From Bordetella parapertussis (GTDB lineage Bacteria; Pseudomonadota; Gammaproteobacteria; Burkholderiales; Burkholderiaceae_B): DNA of 64,000 nucleotides. The notes beneath the pieces are model-generated. The model was not told the DNA's origin and ran no database searches. It saw only the letters and a program-made list of their open reading frames with translations. Positions within the stretch are counted from its first letter, which is position 1; every line of letters begins with the position of its first letter. Location of the stretch: positions 1 to 64,000 of the forward strand of contig CAMDFD010000008.1 of NCBI GenBank assembly GCA_945897365.1. The letters run 5' to 3'. Made by a program: the position numbers and the translations under genes. Of this stretch, positions 6,997 to 14,400 are shown piece by piece.

Positions 6997-7851
6997 ATGA
7001 CTACAACCTTCGCGCAGTCCCCCGTCCTGACCACAGCAGTATCGGGCAACAAAAGTGCTGCAATGCAGCAAAATATCGTAGGTGAACAAAAGGTCGCTAA
7101 TTTGATATCGACTCAGCAAGCCAATTCGATGCGTCAGCGTATCGAGCAGTTGGCTGTGGAAGTTAGTGTTTGGGAAACAGGCGCATACACTGATTCAAAC
7201 AAGATCCTTTATGGCTTGTTGCAAAAGTCGTATGCCCTGTACTTAGATCTGACCAACAACGCGGATGGCAATCTCAAGCACCGCAAACAGGGCTTGGCTG
7301 ACTACTTGTCGCTTTCGGGTATGAGTGGTTATGAGGACAAGCCCTTGCCACAGCGCATCATTGCTTGCGTGTTTGGCAAGCGTGACCGTCGTCGTATGTC
7401 AACCTATCACGTGGTCCTGCGCTACATCATTGCTCAAAAATGGGACGTGGCAGCTGTGCCAGCAAACATCGCAGCTGCGGGTGGTGTACAGGAAATCTCG
7501 CTGGGGCGTCCTTCAGGCAGTTTGACAGCTAAGGAAAAGGCTGCGGTCGCAGGCCGACAGATCAATCAAACAGTGCTTGCAACTGTTCACGGCGCAGAGC
7601 TTGTCAAAACTTTTAATCCTGATTACTCAGGCGAGCAGTTTGCTGCGGTGTTGACACAAGAAGCAGATGGCAGCTTCAGCATTCACTGTGTGGTCAAGAG
7701 CACTACAGCGGTCAACGCAGCTTTGTCAGCTTATTTCGCAGCCAACAAAGATCAACTCAAGCAGGCGATTGATCAACAACAGGCAGCCAAAGCACAGGCC
7801 AATTTGGATGAGCTTAAAGCTGCAGCCGTCAATCACCCACTCGCAGCTTAA
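6997..7851 (+). CDS. Unknown 284-residue protein, partner of AAA+ ATPase
   Basis: The ATG is preceded by GGAGAG at a good distance. The protein is soluble. Residues 40-120 are helical with several aromatic residues, 120-150 are strongly basic (GKRDRRR), 155-250 appear mixed, and 240-284 are a Gln/Ala-rich helix. I recognise no domain. It lies 57 bp upstream of the AAA+ gene on the same strand with no terminator between, so the two are probably cotranscribed. A basic centre beside an AAA+ gene would suit a DNA-binding or initiator-type protein. This is inference from context only. Confidence 0.65.
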   Translation: MTTTFAQSPVLTTAVSGNKSAAMQQNIVGEQKVANLISTQQANSMRQRIEQLAVEVSVWETGAYTDSNKILYGLLQKSYALYLDLTNNADGNLKHRKQGLADYLSLSGMSGYEDKPLPQRIIACVFGKRDRRRMSTYHVVLRYIIAQKWDVAAVPANIAAAGGVQEISLGRPSGSLTAKEKAAVAGRQINQTVLATVHGAELVKTFNPDYSGEQFAAVLTQEADGSFSIHCVVKSTTAVNAALSAYFAANKDQLKQAIDQQQAAKAQANLDELKAAAVNHPLAA

Positions 7852-7908
7852 ACAAATCGGGGGGGCGCAAGCCCTCCCAATAATCTGAACTAAAAATTGG
7901 AGAACACT

Positions 7909-8574
7909 GTGTTTAAAGAAGAAGATTTTGTCCCAAAGACAACAGCTGACTTGGTATTTGGCAACGCTCAATCTAAGTCGCTACTGGATGACTTGATCAG
8001 TGGTAACTATCCGTTTCCTGCCGTTGGCAAATGTGGAATTTTGCTGTGGGGAACTTGGGGTACTGGTAAGACTGCTGCTGCCAAGATCATTCCAGATGCG
8101 ATGGAAACTGCTCAGTTCAGCACAGACTCAAACTGGCACTTCGAACCTTGCGTAGCAGGTGGTAATGGACCTGCGCTCCTGAATCGGCTGGATAATCAAA
8201 CCCAGTTCGTTTCGTTCAACGCTAGTGGTCGTCATTACATCGTGTTAGATGAGGTTGATAACTTGACTGCAAATGCACAGTTGCATTTGAAATCAATTAT
8301 GAATCGTAAGGATGTTGTTTGGATTATGACTACCAACTACATCACGGGGATTGATCAAGGCGTTCAAAATCGATGTCATTTGATAGAGATGAATGCAGCT
8401 GACGCATCTGCGTGGTTGCCGCTGTGCCGGCGTGTGCTGGCATCTTGCGGTTCGGCACCGTTGCCAGACGCGGTTTTGCTACCAATCATTACAGCAGGCA
8501 AGGGTTCGGCGCGAGAGATCATCAACTCAGTAGCTCAAGTTGCTTTTGATCGAGCAAGAAAACAAGCCACGTAG
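7909..8574 (+). CDS. Small AAA+ ATPase, clamp-loader-like
   Basis: The 221-residue product carries Walker A GTWGTGKT (48-55), Walker B IVLDEVD (111-117), a sensor-1 segment IMTTNY (Asn143) and an NR pair at 154-155 in the place of an arginine finger or sensor. This order is that of RFC/DnaX-type clamp-loader AAA+ modules, but the C-terminal collar domain is too short. The start is set at GTG 7909, six bases after GGAG. An upstream TTG (7897) would overlap that ribosome site. It lies between two unknown genes on the same strand. It could load a helicase or clamp for the element, or serve as a motor for the 284-residue partner. A palindrome follows five bases after the stop. Confidence 0.85.
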   Translation: MFKEEDFVPKTTADLVFGNAQSKSLLDDLISGNYPFPAVGKCGILLWGTWGTGKTAAAKIIPDAMETAQFSTDSNWHFEPCVAGGNGPALLNRLDNQTQFVSFNASGRHYIVLDEVDNLTANAQLHLKSIMNRKDVVWIMTTNYITGIDQGVQNRCHLIEMNAADASAWLPLCRRVLASCGSAPLPDAVLLPIITAGKGSAREIINSVAQVAFDRARKQAT

Positions 8575-8579
8575 GTTAT

Positions 8580-8595
8580 GTCCTTTCAAAAGGAC
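8580..8595. repeat. Palindrome, family A, copy 4 (perfect)
   Basis: GTCCTTT-CA-AAAGGAC, extended by AT on both sides, lies directly after the AAA+ stop. As RNA it would give a hairpin with a UCAA loop and no T-run. Confidence 0.7.
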
Positions 8596-8672
8596 ATTGA
8601 CGTTGCCTTCTATTTTTTAGCCAATTCACTAATCTCATTCAAATCACAGATTTTTAATTCAAAGGACTAAAA

Positions 8673-8987
8673 ATGAAACAGTTTCAATCTGACGCAATCC
8701 CTCACACTTGTGCAGACGCAAAAATCAACAAGCTGCGATATGTCGACGCTGTATTCGCGTTAGAAGTAAAAAATGCAAAATATCGTGGAGCAGTTTTTAG
8801 CGGCATCATCGAACTTGTGAACGGGACTGACAGCATTCGTAAGTACAAAGGCACTGACCGCGCAAATGTCAAGCTAGCTTGGTTTGGTCAGGAGCTCAAA
8901 AAGCGTAATCCGTTCGTCAATCTAGCTAACGCAGAAATAACACTATTGCCTTGCTATACAGGTAAGGTTGTAGCGTCATTGGGGTAA
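8673..8987 (+). CDS. Unknown 104-residue island protein
   Basis: An AAAGGA ribosome site seven bases before the ATG supports the start. The product is basic in its second half (residues 55-90), has no membrane segment, and its alternating hydrophobic pattern suggests mostly beta structure. No family is recognised. It is the last gene of the strand-plus block 6997-8987, separated from the AAA+ gene by a 98-bp gap holding one palindrome. It may therefore have its own promoter. Confidence 0.6.
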   Translation: MKQFQSDAIPHTCADAKINKLRYVDAVFALEVKNAKYRGAVFSGIIELVNGTDSIRKYKGTDRANVKLAWFGQELKKRNPFVNLANAEITLLPCYTGKVVASLG

Positions 8988-9040
8988 AAGTAATGGTAGA
9001 TATGATGATCCAGTTAGCTAAACTTGTCTCTGTGGTTTGA

Positions 9041-9238
9041 AAGAGCGGGCACGCACAAGCGGGCACTCCACTCACCAAGTTCCAAGCCTTGGGTGGATGG
9101 CTCACGATACAGATGGTCATGCGTTATGCCCACCTGTCTCCGGTGCATCTGACCGAGCGCGGAAGCAATGTACTATTTACGGCACAGCCAGCCCTAGAAA
9201 CACAAAAGCCACCGACAATGGTGGCTTTAAGTGCATGA
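9041..9238 (+). pseudogene. C-terminal remnant of a tyrosine integrase
   Basis: The frame after a TGA at 9038 reads SGHAQAGTPL, then LGGW, then MRYAHLSPVHL, ending at TGA 9236-9238. This is the typical C-terminal end of a phage-type integrase: the H-x-x-G/LGGW box followed by the nucleophile Tyr in RYAHLS. The N-terminal and central parts are absent. It ends 16 bp before the tRNA(CAU) 3'-end remnant at 9253, as expected for the integrase of an element that used that tRNA. It is too short to be functional. Confidence 0.8.
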
Positions 9239-9252
9239 TTTTACTAGGAAAT

Positions 9253-9297
9253 ACTGATGCCCCCCCCGTGAGTCGAACACGGCACCAACGGATGATG
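9253..9297 (-). repeat. tRNA(CAU) 3'-end remnant, left copy
   Basis: Read on the minus strand, it contains the T-arm CCGTG-TTCGACT-CACGG, a GGGGGGC acceptor strand and a terminal CCA altered to TCA. It is identical over 39 nt to the copy at 13589. Confidence 0.8.
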
Positions 9298-9389
9298 GGG
9301 GGCGGGCGCTCTAAGAAAAACCACTAGGATTTCAAGAGCTAAGTTAATCCTCCATTTTAAGATACACGGTCAGCAGAGTTGAAAGCTCG

Positions 9390-11057
9390 CTACGTCTTGG
9401 TGCCCAGTAAGGGAAACATTTCATTCGCAAACTCACCGGCAACCTTTAATGCCTGAGCGCCTGTAATTTTGGCATTCGGATCTTTAGGTAAGGAAGGCAC
9501 AGCATACCCAGTACGATGCGCAAATTTTATGATCGCTGGAATCATCGCCTGGGCTAACTCTGAATAGGCAGTGTCCAAATTATTAGGATCAGGTGCAACG
9601 TAAGGAGGGGCAGGCCTAGCCATGAGGTTGGGCCAAGTGCTAGGGTCCCGTGGCGTTTTTAAGTTGAAACAGGTTTCCAATGTTCTAGCACTTGCATCAC
9701 GTTGAGTAAACGGCTGACCTAAGTCCCAGACTTTGCGTAGAGTCGCAATCATGGAGGTATGTCGAAACTCTTGAGTAAACACAGTCTTTTCAGAAATCCA
9801 AGGCGAGATCATGATTGCCGGAGTCCGATAGCCCGACCAAGTGAAATCAAAATCATATTGAGCCTTGGGGGCAGAGGCCTCAGGAGCAGGCACCCGCGAA
9901 GGTGGCACGTGATCGTAGGTGCCACCGGGCTCATCCCATCCAATAAACAATGTTGTATTCAAGACATTCGCACCCGCTTGCTTCGTACCCATTGCCTTGT
10001 AAGCGTTATAAATACGAGACAAAAAAACTTCTCCACTCAGTACCGATGACGGGGGATCTAGTGCCAGGTTCTGACCCGCCATAATGGCCATGCCAGCACT
10101 GGGATGATAGTCAGCATGTCCATTGACCAGCGGCGGCTCAATAAATGCAAAATTAGGTAGTGTGCCATTCGCACAGTCTTTTTCATACTCAGAAAAAGGC
10201 ACGATATGAGTCGCAAAATACTTTCGTAGTACAGGCATACTTACCAAACCTGTAAAGGATAGTGGGTCAGGCTGTCCCACATAAATTTTCCAAGTTTTAC
10301 CTTTTTCAGAGAGGCGATTAAAAATAGTTTCTGCCTTGTTATCAATCAGAAAATTATCGGCTGGCGAGTTAACGACAAAACCAGACGAGGTGCCCGCCAC
10401 CCAAAAAGAACGGTTGGGAAACGTCTGCGATGGCACTTCTGAAAACCAATGATCAAAACAAGAAAACCCTCTGGCTAAGCCAGTAATCACTGGAATTTGC
10501 TCTGGCACAAAGCCAGTCATGATTTCAGAGTACTCTTTATAAGTCGGCTGGCGAAGATGATCAGCGGTAAAGTTGCTGATGTAATCTGCAACAAAGCCTT
10601 GCATATTGGGGATGGAATCAGGTGACTGCGGAGCATTCCAAGGGGCAGCCATATCTTTACCCATCTTGAACTTATTATGTTCATCAACGGTATTGAACAT
10701 CTGCGTCAGGGTATGAGGATATTCTTCACCAGGATCGGATGTGGGCGAATTCATCGAGGTTGCCACCCCGTAGTGAACCCTCCCATCAGGCGACTGATGC
10801 TGAGCCCAAGAGGGAACTGAATTACTCAGCTTTTTACCTACGACACCCTCAAATTGCGGCACCTCACCCTGCTGGTACAAGTACCCTAAAATATTATCGA
10901 AAGAGCGATTCTCAAATAGCACCAAAATCACATGATTCATCGCACTATCTTTAGTTAACTCAGTTTTGAGCTCAGCAAGTGCGGGATTTCCGAGAGCAAC
11001 TGCAGCGCTTCCTGCTGCAGTCGTTTTAAGAAACTTTCGACGATTAAAGGCATTCAT
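9390..11057 (-). CDS. Tat-exported phosphoesterase (phospholipase C / acid phosphatase family)
   Basis: The 555-residue product begins with a twin-arginine signal (NRRKFLKTTAAGSAAVALG, residues 5-23) and should be folded before export to the periplasm or beyond. The mature protein shows phosphoesterase-family (PF04185) marks: ENRSFDNILGY, the metal-site phrase FDHWFSEVPSQTFPNR, and GWDEPGGTYDHVPPS. These belong to bacterial phospholipases C and AcpA-type acid phosphatases. The substrate cannot be fixed from sequence. The ATG at 11057 lies six bases after TTGGAG. An upstream TTG overlaps that site and is rejected. It diverges from the sensor kinase gene, which suggests that the two-component system controls it. 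Confidence 0.85.
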   Translation of the reverse strand: MNAFNRRKFLKTTAAGSAAVALGNPALAELKTELTKDSAMNHVILVLFENRSFDNILGYLYQQGEVPQFEGVVGKKLSNSVPSWAQHQSPDGRVHYGVATSMNSPTSDPGEEYPHTLTQMFNTVDEHNKFKMGKDMAAPWNAPQSPDSIPNMQGFVADYISNFTADHLRQPTYKEYSEIMTGFVPEQIPVITGLARGFSCFDHWFSEVPSQTFPNRSFWVAGTSSGFVVNSPADNFLIDNKAETIFNRLSEKGKTWKIYVGQPDPLSFTGLVSMPVLRKYFATHIVPFSEYEKDCANGTLPNFAFIEPPLVNGHADYHPSAGMAIMAGQNLALDPPSSVLSGEVFLSRIYNAYKAMGTKQAGANVLNTTLFIGWDEPGGTYDHVPPSRVPAPEASAPKAQYDFDFTWSGYRTPAIMISPWISEKTVFTQEFRHTSMIATLRKVWDLGQPFTQRDASARTLETCFNLKTPRDPSTWPNLMARPAPPYVAPDPNNLDTAYSELAQAMIPAIIKFAHRTGYAVPSLPKDPNAKITGAQALKVAGEFANEMFPLLGTKT

Positions 11058-11367
11058 CTCTAACTCCAATTTAAAATTCAGATATCACGGAAAGTGCGAG
11101 GCCAGCCATCGTTTTCTTCAATGCACGCATCACTTTCCCTACACAAGAAGTTGATTACTTCAGTGGCCTTTCCGCCTTGAGAGCGTGAGCCTTGCGGGCA
11201 AAACGTATGATGCTTAAAAACAGAGCAACTGCCTCTTTCACTCGCACGACTGTAGGCTATTGGCTTAGCAATACGAATGTACTTTGGTACAGTTTTGCCG
11301 CAATAACCCTAAATGGTTTACGCTATCAACAGGTTTTTTCTCTGACGTTTTTATTGATGCTGAGAAT
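11058..11367. promoter_or_regulatory. Divergent region between phosphoesterase and sensor kinase
   Basis: The 310 bp separate the two starts. No gene is evident, though in-frame alternative starts of the kinase lie at its right end (TTG at 11284). A stretch at 11240-11290 with CTCGCACGACTGTAGGC resembles a promoter zone. It is the natural place for a binding site of the response regulator, but I see no convincing dyad. Confidence 0.35.
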
Positions 11368-12810
11368 ATGAATGCGTTTGCCGTCCTGAGCCTGATCTAC
11401 TTTCTCTTCACGATCATTTCAAGCATTATTTTGTACTGCTCGTTCAGAAAAAAATTAGACGCATCTGCGATTTACTTTTTGCTGTCTGAACTTTCAATGG
11501 CGACTACCTGCGCGGCCATATTTCTGGTCAACATACAGGTGATTGACGTCAATGCCACTTCAATTGGCATCCCAAATTTCGGGGCGTTAGCCGCCGAACT
11601 CTGCATTCTGTTTAGTCTGCTATCGATCGTGAAGCCGGTTAGCCGACGATGGTTTATCTTAGCCATTTCAATGCTGGGCTTAATGACCATACTTCTTGAA
11701 TCAATGAGAAGCCCAACGGAATATCGCATGGTGATTCTGGTTAACGCCATGGCTCTAACCTGCCTGTTCGTCATCAACTACTTTCTTTGTCGACGCAAAT
11801 TACTGCCGTTGTTACAGACGAATGGGTTTATGCGCCTATTTGGATGGTTTGAATTAGGCTTAGTAGGTTTTGGTTTGCTGCGATTGCTCGGAAGTTTTAT
11901 CGGAACACCGGTCATCCCAAGAGAGGTGCCAACTCAACTGGCGATTATTACGTTTGCGCTATATTTGGTGGTCGGCACTTTCCGCTATTTGTGCTACGTC
12001 GGATTTCGGATGACCTGGGTAGATCCAAATAATCCATCTGAGAATTTTCTCAACAAACCTTTAGTGAAGGCCATCGAAGAAAAACAACAATTTTTACAAG
12101 GGTTCATTGCATCAAATCGCATGATCGGCGTGAGTGCCCTAGCGAGTTCCCTCGCCCATCAGCTCAGTCAACCACTCACAACGATTGCATTCAGAGCTGC
12201 AACAACTCGACGAGAGTCAATTGAATCCGAGGAAAACTCTAATTTGATTGCCTCTCTAAATGAAATCAGTACTCAGTCAGAAAAACTTGCTGATCTCGTT
12301 CACAATCTCAGAAAATTATTTGGCGCTAAAAGCGATCAATTTAAAATCATCAATCTTCAAAAAATTACGAATGAAATTCTTGAAATCATTGCGCCTACGC
12401 TTGAGCAGAAAAAAATCACTTTACTTGTCAAATACCAAATAAATCCAATGGTCTTTGGCGATAGCGTTCAATTGCAACAAGTACTTATCAATATATTCAA
12501 CAATGCAAGCGAGGCACTGAGCGAGATTGGGGTTAAAGAGCGAGAGATTTCAATTACGCTAAGCGAACGTGAACAATTAGCGGTCATGACGATCGCCGAT
12601 AATGGTCCAGGTATCAATTCAGCAATACTTTCATCTATGTTTGAGCTTTACAACACCACAAAAGAGAACGGCTTAGGAGTTGGTCTGTGGCTTAGCAAAA
12701 TAATTATTGAAAAGCATCAGGGTCAAATTCGCGCATTTAATCGTCCCAACGGTGGAGCCATATTTGAAATTGAATTACCTCTACATGAGGCGGAGAAAAA
12801 AACGCAATGA
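11368..12810 (+). CDS. Membrane sensor histidine kinase
   Basis: From the ATG at 11368 the product has 480 residues. The first 210 contain about seven hydrophobic segments without a large periplasmic loop. A short linker precedes the HisKA motif with phospho-acceptor His264 in SLAHQLSQPL. The ATPase domain shows the N box (IFNNASEAL), G1 (DNGPGI) and G2 (GLGVGLWLSKIII). The A-H-x-L-x-Q-P-L box is that of FixL/TodS-type kinases that pair with FixJ-like regulators. An earlier TTG (11284) would add 28 residues and cannot be excluded. It overlaps the regulator gene by four bases. The stimulus is probably membrane-embedded or intramembrane and is otherwise unknown. Confidence 0.85.
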   Translation: MNAFAVLSLIYFLFTIISSIILYCSFRKKLDASAIYFLLSELSMATTCAAIFLVNIQVIDVNATSIGIPNFGALAAELCILFSLLSIVKPVSRRWFILAISMLGLMTILLESMRSPTEYRMVILVNAMALTCLFVINYFLCRRKLLPLLQTNGFMRLFGWFELGLVGFGLLRLLGSFIGTPVIPREVPTQLAIITFALYLVVGTFRYLCYVGFRMTWVDPNNPSENFLNKPLVKAIEEKQQFLQGFIASNRMIGVSALASSLAHQLSQPLTTIAFRAATTRRESIESEENSNLIASLNEISTQSEKLADLVHNLRKLFGAKSDQFKIINLQKITNEILEIIAPTLEQKKITLLVKYQINPMVFGDSVQLQQVLINIFNNASEALSEIGVKEREISITLSEREQLAVMTIADNGPGINSAILSSMFELYNTTKENGLGVGLWLSKIIIEKHQGQIRAFNRPNGGAIFEIELPLHEAEKKTQ

Positions 12811-13463
12811 AGGGGATGCGGGTCATCATTGTTGAGGACGATGCAGCGCTGAGGTTAAGCCTGACCGCGTGGCTTTCAAAGGACTATGTAGTGAGTTATT
12901 TTGAGTCTGCTGAAGCTTTACTCGAAGCACTCAAGGACTTTAAATTTGAAGATGGGTTGCCCACATGCATGCTGCTAGACTTTCAAATGCCGGGCATGAA
13001 CGGCGTTGAGCTACAAGCTCAACTTCATCGGATGGGTATTGAATATCCAGTCATCTTCATGAGCGGCAATGCATTACAAGCCGATATCATTGATGCCTGG
13101 CACGGAGGGGCCGTTGATTTTCTACTCAAGCCATTTAATGTCGACAAATTAAACGAAACTTTTTTAGCACTTTTTCAAAAGTGTGAAGACATAAAATCTT
13201 CTTTTCCACCGGCGATTCATAAAGAGGCGGTGGTAAATATCCCCATCAGTCCACGCGAGGCTCAAGTACTTTTGTTGCTCGGCACAGGTCATAAGCAACA
13301 CGAAATTGCGGAGATGCTACATGTCACTCTTCGAACAATCAAATGGCATAGAGCCAACCTGAAGGATAAGCTTGACTTAAACACGCTTGTTGAATTAGCA
13401 AGATATTGCATTGAAAATCGTGCATCAATAGAAAATATTGCAACGCGTAAGCTGAAACATTAG
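12807..13463 (+). CDS. FixJ/LuxR-type response regulator
   Basis: The 218-residue product has a receiver domain (residues 4-125: acidic pair ED-D at 10-12, phospho-acceptor Asp58 in LLDFQMPG, Lys near 110 in LLKPF) and a LuxR-type helix-turn-helix (about 147-205, ISPREAQVLLLL...TLRTIKWHRANLKDKL). Its ATG overlaps the kinase stop by four bases, so the pair is translationally coupled. By family it is a DNA-binding transcription activator. The divergent phosphoesterase gene is the nearest candidate target. A GGTGCC-GCGGGT-GGCACC hairpin (13481-13498) follows the stop without a T-run. Confidence 0.9.
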   Translation: MKGMRVIIVEDDAALRLSLTAWLSKDYVVSYFESAEALLEALKDFKFEDGLPTCMLLDFQMPGMNGVELQAQLHRMGIEYPVIFMSGNALQADIIDAWHGGAVDFLLKPFNVDKLNETFLALFQKCEDIKSSFPPAIHKEAVVNIPISPREAQVLLLLGTGHKQHEIAEMLHVTLRTIKWHRANLKDKLDLNTLVELARYCIENRASIENIATRKLKH

Positions 13464-13586
13464 TCGTTCGCTCGCCCTAGGGTGCCGCGGGTGGCACCGA
13501 GAACCAGTAAAAGCAGACAGAGCGGTAGCATGACTCAGAAAAGAAAAACGGATTTGAGAGCAAACCGCCCGCAAACCCGCATCAAT

Positions 13587-13633
13587 ACTGGTGCCCCCCC
13601 CGTGAGTCGAACACGGCACCAACGGATTATGAG
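13587..13633 (-). repeat. tRNA(CAU) 3'-half remnant, right copy
   Basis: On the minus strand it reads from the anticodon loop (CTCATAATCCG) through variable loop, T-arm CCGTG/CACGG and acceptor to an intact CCA at 13589. It resembles elongator tRNA-Met or tRNA-Ile2. The 5' half is missing, so it is not a functional gene. Confidence 0.8.
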
Positions 13634-13691
13634 AGCGCATACTCTAGCTAGCATAGCAACAAAGTTGCACGTCTGCAGCATAGCGTTTACC

Positions 13692-13743
13692 AACTGTACA
13701 CGCAACGTGTGTTTTAACTGTACGTAACTGTGCAAAACTGTGC
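13692..13743 (+). repeat. Four AACTGTRC direct repeats (iteron-like)
   Basis: AACTGTAC stands at 13692 and 13716, and AACTGTGC at 13726 and 13736. The last three are spaced exactly 10 bp, on one face of the helix. Such short, phased repeats are typical of binding sites for replication initiators, integrase arm sites or regulators. No initiator gene is recognised nearby. Confidence 0.5.
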
Positions 13744-13962
13744 ATACAAGCGTGTGTAAATGTACTGGTATTTGTGCACCATAATTCAAATTACATTGGC
13801 TTAATCGACAACAAGCATTTAACGTAGCAAGCGTGTACGCACCAATTCAACGAACTGCTACGTTTTAATGGACACGGGACGCTGTATGAATTGCGACCAA
13901 TTTCCTAGACACTCGCTAGCTTCTGGTTAAACTACCATCCGAATTTTACTGACGAGGTAATT

Positions 13963-14191
13963 ATGATTGTGAGCAAGAGTCGTTACTACCCTGCGAACGA
14001 AGGGGTGGAATGGTACGGACTTCACGAAATATTTAAATGCGATGCAAGCTGGGATGGTCGTTTATGATCCCGGACCCAAGTTAACCGATGCTAGTACTGA
14101 TCGATCGAGGGTTAAAGCACGCAGCCAATTCCGTATTTCTGTAAAAAACCTGTCGATTCTTTATGAGAAATTTGAAGATGTTGCATTCTGA
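13963..14191 (+). pseudogene. Small island gene with a +1 frameshift
   Basis: An ATG at 13963, after GAGG, opens 34 codons (YYPANEGVEWYGLHEIFKC and so on) to a TGA at 14065. The reading continues in the +1 frame at 14066 with protein-like sequence (RSQFRISVKNLSILYEKF) to a TGA at 14189. Together they would form a product of about 76 residues. A simple single-base indel is the likely cause. Programmed frameshifting is possible but no slippery heptamer is evident. The family is not recognised. Confidence 0.5.
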
Positions 14192-14203
14192 TTTTTAACT
14201 TTT

Positions 14204-14219
14204 GTCTTTTCAAAAGGAC
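14204..14219. repeat. Palindrome, family A, copy 5
   Basis: GTCTTTTCAAAAGGAC is extended on both sides by TTTT and AAAA, giving 11-bp arms with one mismatch. It lies 13 bases after the stop of the frameshifted gene. Confidence 0.6.
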
Positions 14220-14342
14220 AAAACTAACTTATTCCCCAGCTAGTAGCCTGTGCCTGCGTCGGCTCTGCAGCATGTCAATATTCATCTCCCCTGACAGTGG
14301 CCGAGCGTAAAATCGGTCAATCATTTCAACACTGGTTCAACC

Positions 14343-14357
14343 GTCCCGTAACTAGAC
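14343..14357. repeat. Palindrome, family B, copy 3
   Basis: GTCCCGTAACTAGAC fits GTC-NN-GT-W-AC-NN-GAC with imperfect inner arms. It lies 43 bp beyond the integrase stop on the minus strand, next to family A copy 6. Confidence 0.6.
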
Positions 14358-14370
14358 GCTTGATCATTCG

Positions 14371-14396
14371 GTCATGTCCTTTCAAAAGGACATGAC
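14371..14396. repeat. Palindrome, family A, copy 6 (longest)
   Basis: Twelve-base perfect arms GTCATGTCCTTT / AAAGGACATGAC flank CA. It ends four bases from the integrase stop (minus). As RNA it would be a strong hairpin, but no T-run follows on either strand. Confidence 0.75.
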
Positions 14397-14400
14397 TCAT

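Larger units (their letters stand above)
9253..13633. mobile_element. Nested 4.3-kb unit bounded by tRNA(CAU) 3'-end remnants
   Basis: Two direct repeats of about 39-45 nt stand at 9253-9297 and 13587-13633 and match the 3' half of a CAU-anticodon tRNA. An integrase C-terminal remnant touches the left copy. Between them are a phosphoesterase gene and a two-component system. I infer an old integrative unit, carried or inserted within the tRNA-Phe element. No complete tRNA stands at either end, so the unit was probably captured together with its att sites. Confidence 0.7.
13464..13962. other. Gene-free stretch with tRNA remnant and direct repeats
   Basis: The first 120 bp lie between the regulator stop and the tRNA(CAU) remnant. 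The rest (13634-13962) has no convincing gene. It holds four AACTGTRC repeats at 13692-13743 and several CGTGTGT/ACACGC phrases. Its base composition is more AT-rich than that of the housekeeping part. Confidence 0.5.

Noticed and set aside
8580..8595. Intrinsic terminators at the family A palindromes
   Set aside because: None has a T-run on either strand, so they do not fit the standard terminator. They are reported as repeats instead.
9037..9327. 96-codon open frame over the integrase remnant and tRNA remnant
   Set aside because: It is in the wrong frame. The adjacent frame shows the true integrase C-terminus.
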